DNA of 57,602 bases from Sulfurimonas sp. SAG-AH-194-L11 (GTDB lineage Bacteria; Campylobacterota; Campylobacteria; Campylobacterales; Sulfurimonadaceae): NCBI RefSeq assembly GCF_029215995.1, contig NZ_JAEMVB010000010.1:1-57602 (forward strand), in the 5' to 3' direction. Numbering within the stretch: the stretch's first letter is position 1; each line of letters opens with the position of its first letter. The position numbers and the translations under genes are program-made. The notes beneath the pieces were generated by a model. The model was not told where the DNA came from. It ran no database searches and saw only the letters and a program-made list of their open reading frames with translations. This document shows, piece by piece, positions 54,303 through 57,602 of this stretch.

Positions 54303-54977
54303 CTAGTGCTCTTCAATAGTAACTGCACCACCAAGGTAAACATACGTAAGCATCATGAAGATGAAAGCCTGTAAGAATGCCATAAAAGTTAAAAGTGCAA
54401 ATGGAATCATAGGAAGAATCCATGGAGCAAGCATAAGGATTACCATTAAGAACATATCATCACCCTTTACATTTCCAAAAAGACGGAAAGATAAAGATAC
54501 TAAACGTGAGAAGTGAGACACGATTTCAATTGGGAACATTAACCAGTATAACCACCAAACTGGACCTAAAAAGTGCTTGAAGTATTTAATAACACCTTGA
54601 CGACGGATACCTTCAAAGTTGTAGTAAACAAAAACAACAAGTGCTAAAGTTAAAGGCATTTCTAAAAATGCAGTTGGAGCTTCAAAACCTGGAATAACAC
54701 CTATTAAGTTAGCGATACCAACAAAAAGACCAATAGTTGCAACAAGTGGAAGGTAACGACGAGCAGGCTCTCTACCCATTACATCAGCTCCCATCTGTAA
54801 AACACCACCGATATATGCTTCCATAAGGTTTTGTGTTCCCTTAGGAACTAACTGTAAGTTACTCATAGCAACTCTTACGAGTAAAAGAGCGATACCTGCT
54901 GAAAGTAGCATGTGTGTAATGTAGATAAAAGTCTTATCATGTGTAAAAAGTCCGAAAAATGTAAACAATTCTGGCAT
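54303..54977 (-). CDS. atpB: F0F1 ATP synthase subunit a
   Basis: This 224-residue membrane subunit forms the proton half-channels beside the c-ring. The essential arginine lies in [13 protein letters not shown] (near 163) and the C-terminal helices follow ([21 protein letters not shown]). The N-terminal [10 protein letters not shown] and [16 protein letters not shown] are typical of Campylobacterota subunit a. As in relatives, it stands apart from the main atp operon, which is not in the window. Confidence 0.95.
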   Translation of the reverse strand: MPELFTFFGLFTHDKTFIYITHMLLSAGIALLLVRVAMSNLQLVPKGTQNLMEAYIGGVLQMGADVMGREPARRYLPLVATIGLFVGIANLIGVIPGFEAPTAFLEMPLTLALVVFVYYNFEGIRRQGVIKYFKHFLGPVWWLYWLMFPIEIVSHFSRLVSLSFRLFGNVKGDDMFLMVILMLAPWILPMIPFALLTFMAFLQAFIFMMLTYVYLGGAVTIEEH

Positions 54978-55048
54978 AGAAGAGCTCCCTGTCTTAAAAT
55001 AATTACGAGATTATAGTCAAACTTGCATTAAAAGATTCTAAGTCTTGC

Positions 55049-55054
55049 TATAAT
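55049..55054 (+). promoter_or_regulatory. putative -10 box for the Tll0287-like haem protein gene
   Basis: CTTGCTATAAT carries a perfect -10 hexamer 35 bases before the ATG at 55090. TTGCAT further upstream is 20 bases away, too far for a good -35. It lies in the spacer divergent from atpB. Confidence 0.45.
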
Positions 55055-55089
55055 TTCTCAAATAATTCACAATTAAAGGAATATCTATC

Positions 55090-55659
55090 ATGAAAATAAT
55101 CAACTATTTAACAATTTTAACTCTTAGCTCAACTTTAGTGCTTGCAACAGGTACAAATAAAGAAGAATTAAACTCTATAATTAAAGTCGGCGAATCTAGT
55201 GCTAAAATTCTTGCTAAAACATTAGGTCAAAATATGAAAAGAGAGATGAAAAGTGGTGGAGTACTCAAAGCCTTAGACTTCTGTAGTAATGAAGCATATA
55301 GTATAACTGAGTCTGTCAACCAAAAACTTCCTCATGGTATTACAGTAAAACGCATCAGCACTAGGTATAGAAACCCTCTCAATAAACCAACAAAAGAAGA
55401 GCTTGAGATTTTAAACTCATTTGAAGATACTAAAGAATCACCAAAATATTCACTTCAAAAGATAGAAACTAATCTCTATAAGTATTATAAACCTTTAGTA
55501 ATTAAAAAAGCAGTCTGTTTAAAGTGTCATGGAGATAATATTAATAGCAATTTACAAAAAGAAATTGATGTTCGCTACCCGGACGACCGTGCAACTGGAT
55601 ACAAAATGAATGATCTTCGTGGGGCTATTGTAGTTGAGATAGATAGAAGAGCCAACTAA
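55090..55659 (+). CDS. Tll0287-like (DUF3365) periplasmic haem-binding protein
   Basis: This 189-residue protein has a signal peptide (about 1-19) and the Tll0287-like domain pattern: GGVLKALDFCSNEAYSITE, GITVKRISTRYRNPLNKP and a c-type haem CLKCHG near 147-152, followed by the DVRYPDDRATGYKMNDLRGAIVV strand. The fold is PAS-like and usually senses redox state or gas in the periplasm. Here it is a stand-alone exported protein rather than a sensor-kinase module. AAAGGA precedes the ATG. Confidence 0.87.
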   Translation: MKIINYLTILTLSSTLVLATGTNKEELNSIIKVGESSAKILAKTLGQNMKREMKSGGVLKALDFCSNEAYSITESVNQKLPHGITVKRISTRYRNPLNKPTKEELEILNSFEDTKESPKYSLQKIETNLYKYYKPLVIKKAVCLKCHGDNINSNLQKEIDVRYPDDRATGYKMNDLRGAIVVEIDRRAN

Positions 55660-55677
55660 GTGCTGGTCTAGCACTTA
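55657..55677. terminator. Perfect stem-loop between convergent haem protein and rny genes
   Basis: TAAGTGCT and AGCACTTA form an eight-pair stem with a GGTCT loop. The left arm begins with the stop codon of the haem protein gene and the structure ends eight bases before the rny stop. It likely serves both strands. Confidence 0.65.
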
Positions 55678-55684
55678 TGTAGTT

Positions 55685-57253
55685 TTACTTTGCGAAAACT
55701 ATCGCTCTACTCTCTCTTATAACATTGACTTTAATCTCACCAGGATACTGAACTCTCTCTTCTATCTCTTTAGCAATCTCTCTTGCCATTAAACTAGACT
55801 CATCATCATTTACAAGTGTTGCATTGACTATAACTCTAACTTCTCTACCTGCATTTATCGCATATGCCTGTTTAACGCCACCATGCGATGAAGCAATCTC
55901 TTCTATCTCAGTTACTCTCTTTAAAAATGACTCTAAAACTTCTCGTCTTGCACCTGGTCTTGCAGCGGAGAGAGCATCTGCCGCACAAACTGCACCACAC
56001 TCTATGGAGTTAATCTCTTGTTGTCCATGATGTGCATAAATGGCATTTATAACCACCTCATCTTCGTTATAACGATTACATATTTCAGCACCTAAGTCCA
56101 CATGGTTTCCATCATGGTCATGTGTCATAGCCTTTCCTATATCATGGAGTAAACCTGCACGTTTTGCAAGTTTTGCATCTCCACCCATTTCTGCTGCCAT
56201 TATACCTGCTAAGTGAGCAACTTCTAGTGTATGTGCAAGAGCATTTTGCCCATAACTTGCACGGTATCTAAGTCGTCCTATTAATCGCATTAAGTCTGGA
56301 TGCATTACACCTATGTTTAACTCGGCTACAATCTCTTCACCCTCAGCTAGAATCTTTCCTTCAAACTCATTACTGACTTTTGCATATATCTCTTCAATAC
56401 GAGCAGGTTGAATACGCCCATCTTCTATAAGAAGCTGCAGAGTTTTTGTAGCAATAGCACGTCTATAAAGATTAAAACTACTTACAAGTATCGCGTTTGG
56501 AGTATCATCAATGATAATATCAACACCTAAAAGTGTCTCAAGGGCTTTAATATTTCGCCCCTCTTTACCAATAATACGACCTTTTAGCTCATCGTTCTCT
56601 AAATGTACAAGATTTGTTAAACGCTCACTTGCAAACTCCCCAGCAAAACGACTAGTAGCTTGTGCAAGTATAAAGTTCGCTTTACGTTCGCCCTCTTCTC
56701 GTGCTTCATTTTCATATCGCCTAACAATATGGGCGATATCTCCACGAGCCTTATACTCTACTTTTTTAAGTAAGGATGCTTTTGCTTCTTCTTGTGTCAT
56801 ACCTGCACTATGTTCTATAATATGGAGTACTTCATCTATCTTCTTCTCATATTTTTCTTGTAGTGATGCTAGAGATTTTTCATTTCTTTGTACATTAACT
56901 TTTTGTGCTTTTAGAGTAGCTGTCTTTTCTTGAAGTTTTTCTTCTTCTTCTTTTTTAAAGCGCTTAAAACTCTCCTCTTTTCGGATAAGTGCATCTTCAC
57001 GCTGACTCATATCAGCTTTTGCTTTTTGTTTTGCATTATCAAAACTTTTTTGTGCTTCGTGCTCTATCTCTAAAGATTTTAAACGTGCACGTTCAAGTAG
57101 TGCTGAGGCTTCATTTTCTATCACATTTGCTTTAGCCATGGCTTGTTGTTTGTAAACATCAAAATTAGCACTTGTTAATTTTTTAGAAATGTAAAACCCA
57201 ACAACACCACTGACTATGGCAGTTCCGCCACCTAGTAGTATCTCGTTTAACAT
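55685..57253 (-). CDS. rny: Ribonuclease Y
   Basis: This 522-residue endoribonuclease has an N-terminal membrane anchor (about 4-24), a long Glu/Lys-rich coiled coil (about 45-190), a KH RNA-binding domain (about 210-270; GRIIGKEGRNIKALETLLG) and a metal HD domain (HTLEVAHLAGIMAAEMG; LLHDIGKAMTHDHDGNH). It initiates mRNA decay at the inner membrane. The start ATG overlaps the upstream cyclo-ligase stop (TAATG), so both are one operon. Confidence 0.96.
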   Translation of the reverse strand: MLNEILLGGGTAIVSGVVGFYISKKLTSANFDVYKQQAMAKANVIENEASALLERARLKSLEIEHEAQKSFDNAKQKAKADMSQREDALIRKEESFKRFKKEEEEKLQEKTATLKAQKVNVQRNEKSLASLQEKYEKKIDEVLHIIEHSAGMTQEEAKASLLKKVEYKARGDIAHIVRRYENEAREEGERKANFILAQATSRFAGEFASERLTNLVHLENDELKGRIIGKEGRNIKALETLLGVDIIIDDTPNAILVSSFNLYRRAIATKTLQLLIEDGRIQPARIEEIYAKVSNEFEGKILAEGEEIVAELNIGVMHPDLMRLIGRLRYRASYGQNALAHTLEVAHLAGIMAAEMGGDAKLAKRAGLLHDIGKAMTHDHDGNHVDLGAEICNRYNEDEVVINAIYAHHGQQEINSIECGAVCAADALSAARPGARREVLESFLKRVTEIEEIASSHGGVKQAYAINAGREVRVIVNATLVNDDESSLMAREIAKEIEERVQYPGEIKVNVIRESRAIVFAK

Positions 57254-57602
57254 TATTTTTTTCCTATTATCTTCTTTGGTGTTATAAGTAAATCACAAGA
57301 GATATCATGTGCATCACAGATAAACTCTTTTGTATAACATAACTCGAGCTGTGTAAAAATTATATATGGTTTTTTCTGTAGTTTTTCAAAAAAACGATCA
57401 TACATCCCTTTTCCAAAACCAACTCTTTGTAAATTTCCATCTACTCCAACTACTGGAATGATGGCAATATCAATTTTTTTTATATTTCTATTTGTATTGC
57501 CTGCTTCGTAAATATTAAACTTTTTTCGTCTCAGAGGCAGTCTAAATGGTACCATCTTAAAACTTTGCCCCACCATAAATGGTATGTAAATATCATGCTT
57601 TT
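57253..57602 (-). CDS. 5-formyltetrahydrofolate cyclo-ligase, C-terminal part (5' end outside window)
   Basis: The frame is open to the right edge of the window (in-frame residues KHDIYIPFM precede the first internal ATG at 57576), so the true start lies outside. The visible part has PVVGVDGNLQRVGFGKGMYDRFF, the conserved substrate/ATP-site motif of the cyclo-ligase family, and the C-terminal CDLLITPKKII. The enzyme converts 5-formyl-THF to 5,10-methenyl-THF using ATP. Its stop overlaps the rny start by one base, an order I recall from Campylobacter. Confidence 0.9.
   Translation of the reverse strand, partial: KHDIYIPFMVGQSFKMVPFRLPLRRKKFNIYEAGNTNRNIKKIDIAIIPVVGVDGNLQRVGFGKGMYDRFFEKLQKKPYIIFTQLELCYTKEFICDAHDISCDLLITPKKIIGKK

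Noticed and set aside
56511..56933. A 140-codon open frame antisense to rny
   Set aside because: It lies fully within the confident rny gene, has a Ser-rich shadow composition and no ribosome-binding site.

Overview
The window is AT-rich Campylobacterota (epsilonproteobacterial) DNA, most likely from Sulfurimonas or a close relative. I infer this from the gene order fur-lysS-glyA-DUF1882-SPOR-aroE, the ppiD-like-ftsA-ftsZ order, the gatB/gpsA and atpB/rny/5-formyl-THF cyclo-ligase neighbourhoods (all remembered from Campylobacter-type genomes, not searched here), the strong TATAAT -10 boxes with weak -35 boxes, and the rich c-di-GMP signalling content.

Layout. 1-6.8 kb: the tail of a membrane protein, a DUF808 protein, a transporter-PAS-GGDEF fusion, and an operon of a helicase-C-only protein plus the ABC-F ATPase Uup. 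6.8-13.4 kb: a minus-strand block with a patatin phospholipase and a tetR-tolC-MFP-RND efflux operon. It has a perfect TetR-type palindrome and is flanked by short copies of the uup 3' end. 13.5-30 kb: class II DAHP synthase, a diguanylate cyclase, cvpA-fur-lysS, a degenerate hybrid histidine kinase, glyA-DUF1882, SPOR-trpE-aroE, a solute-binding protein, recR-mltA and dnaJ. 30-37.6 kb: a SurA/PpiD-like chaperone, ftsA, ftsZ and a tiny J-domain protein; then DUF4149, prmC, an M48 protease and a small cytochrome c.

37.6-42.4 kb is an accessory island. Two diverged IS1182-type elements, each beside a similar hairpin, flank a RelE/RHH toxin-antitoxin pair. One transposase is frameshifted at A AAA AAG and the other is broken by a 34-base insertion. 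An unrecognised gene follows. 42.6-48.9 kb mixes a Dabb protein, a PIF1-like helicase, two tiny membrane proteins, a HAD phosphatase, an SLC13 transporter, a second RelE/RHH pair and a leucine-rich-repeat protein kinase. 48.9-53.5 kb is a minus-strand operon of gatB, a voltage-gated-type K+ channel, an orphan RCK protein and gpsA, with the kinase gene overlapping the gpsA 3' end.

53.5-57.6 kb: a putative GEMM (c-di-GMP-I class) riboswitch, preceded by a good sigma70 promoter and followed by a small exported protein; then a small membrane protein, atpB, a haem-binding Tll0287-like protein, rny and the 3' part of a 5-formyl-THF cyclo-ligase gene.

The riboswitch candidate is the most interesting signal. 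With two GGDEF proteins that keep GG(D/E)EF and RxxD motifs in the same window, it suggests c-di-GMP control of a previously undescribed small envelope protein. No rRNA, tRNA or CRISPR array was seen, and no gene-free stretch exceeds about 300 bases.
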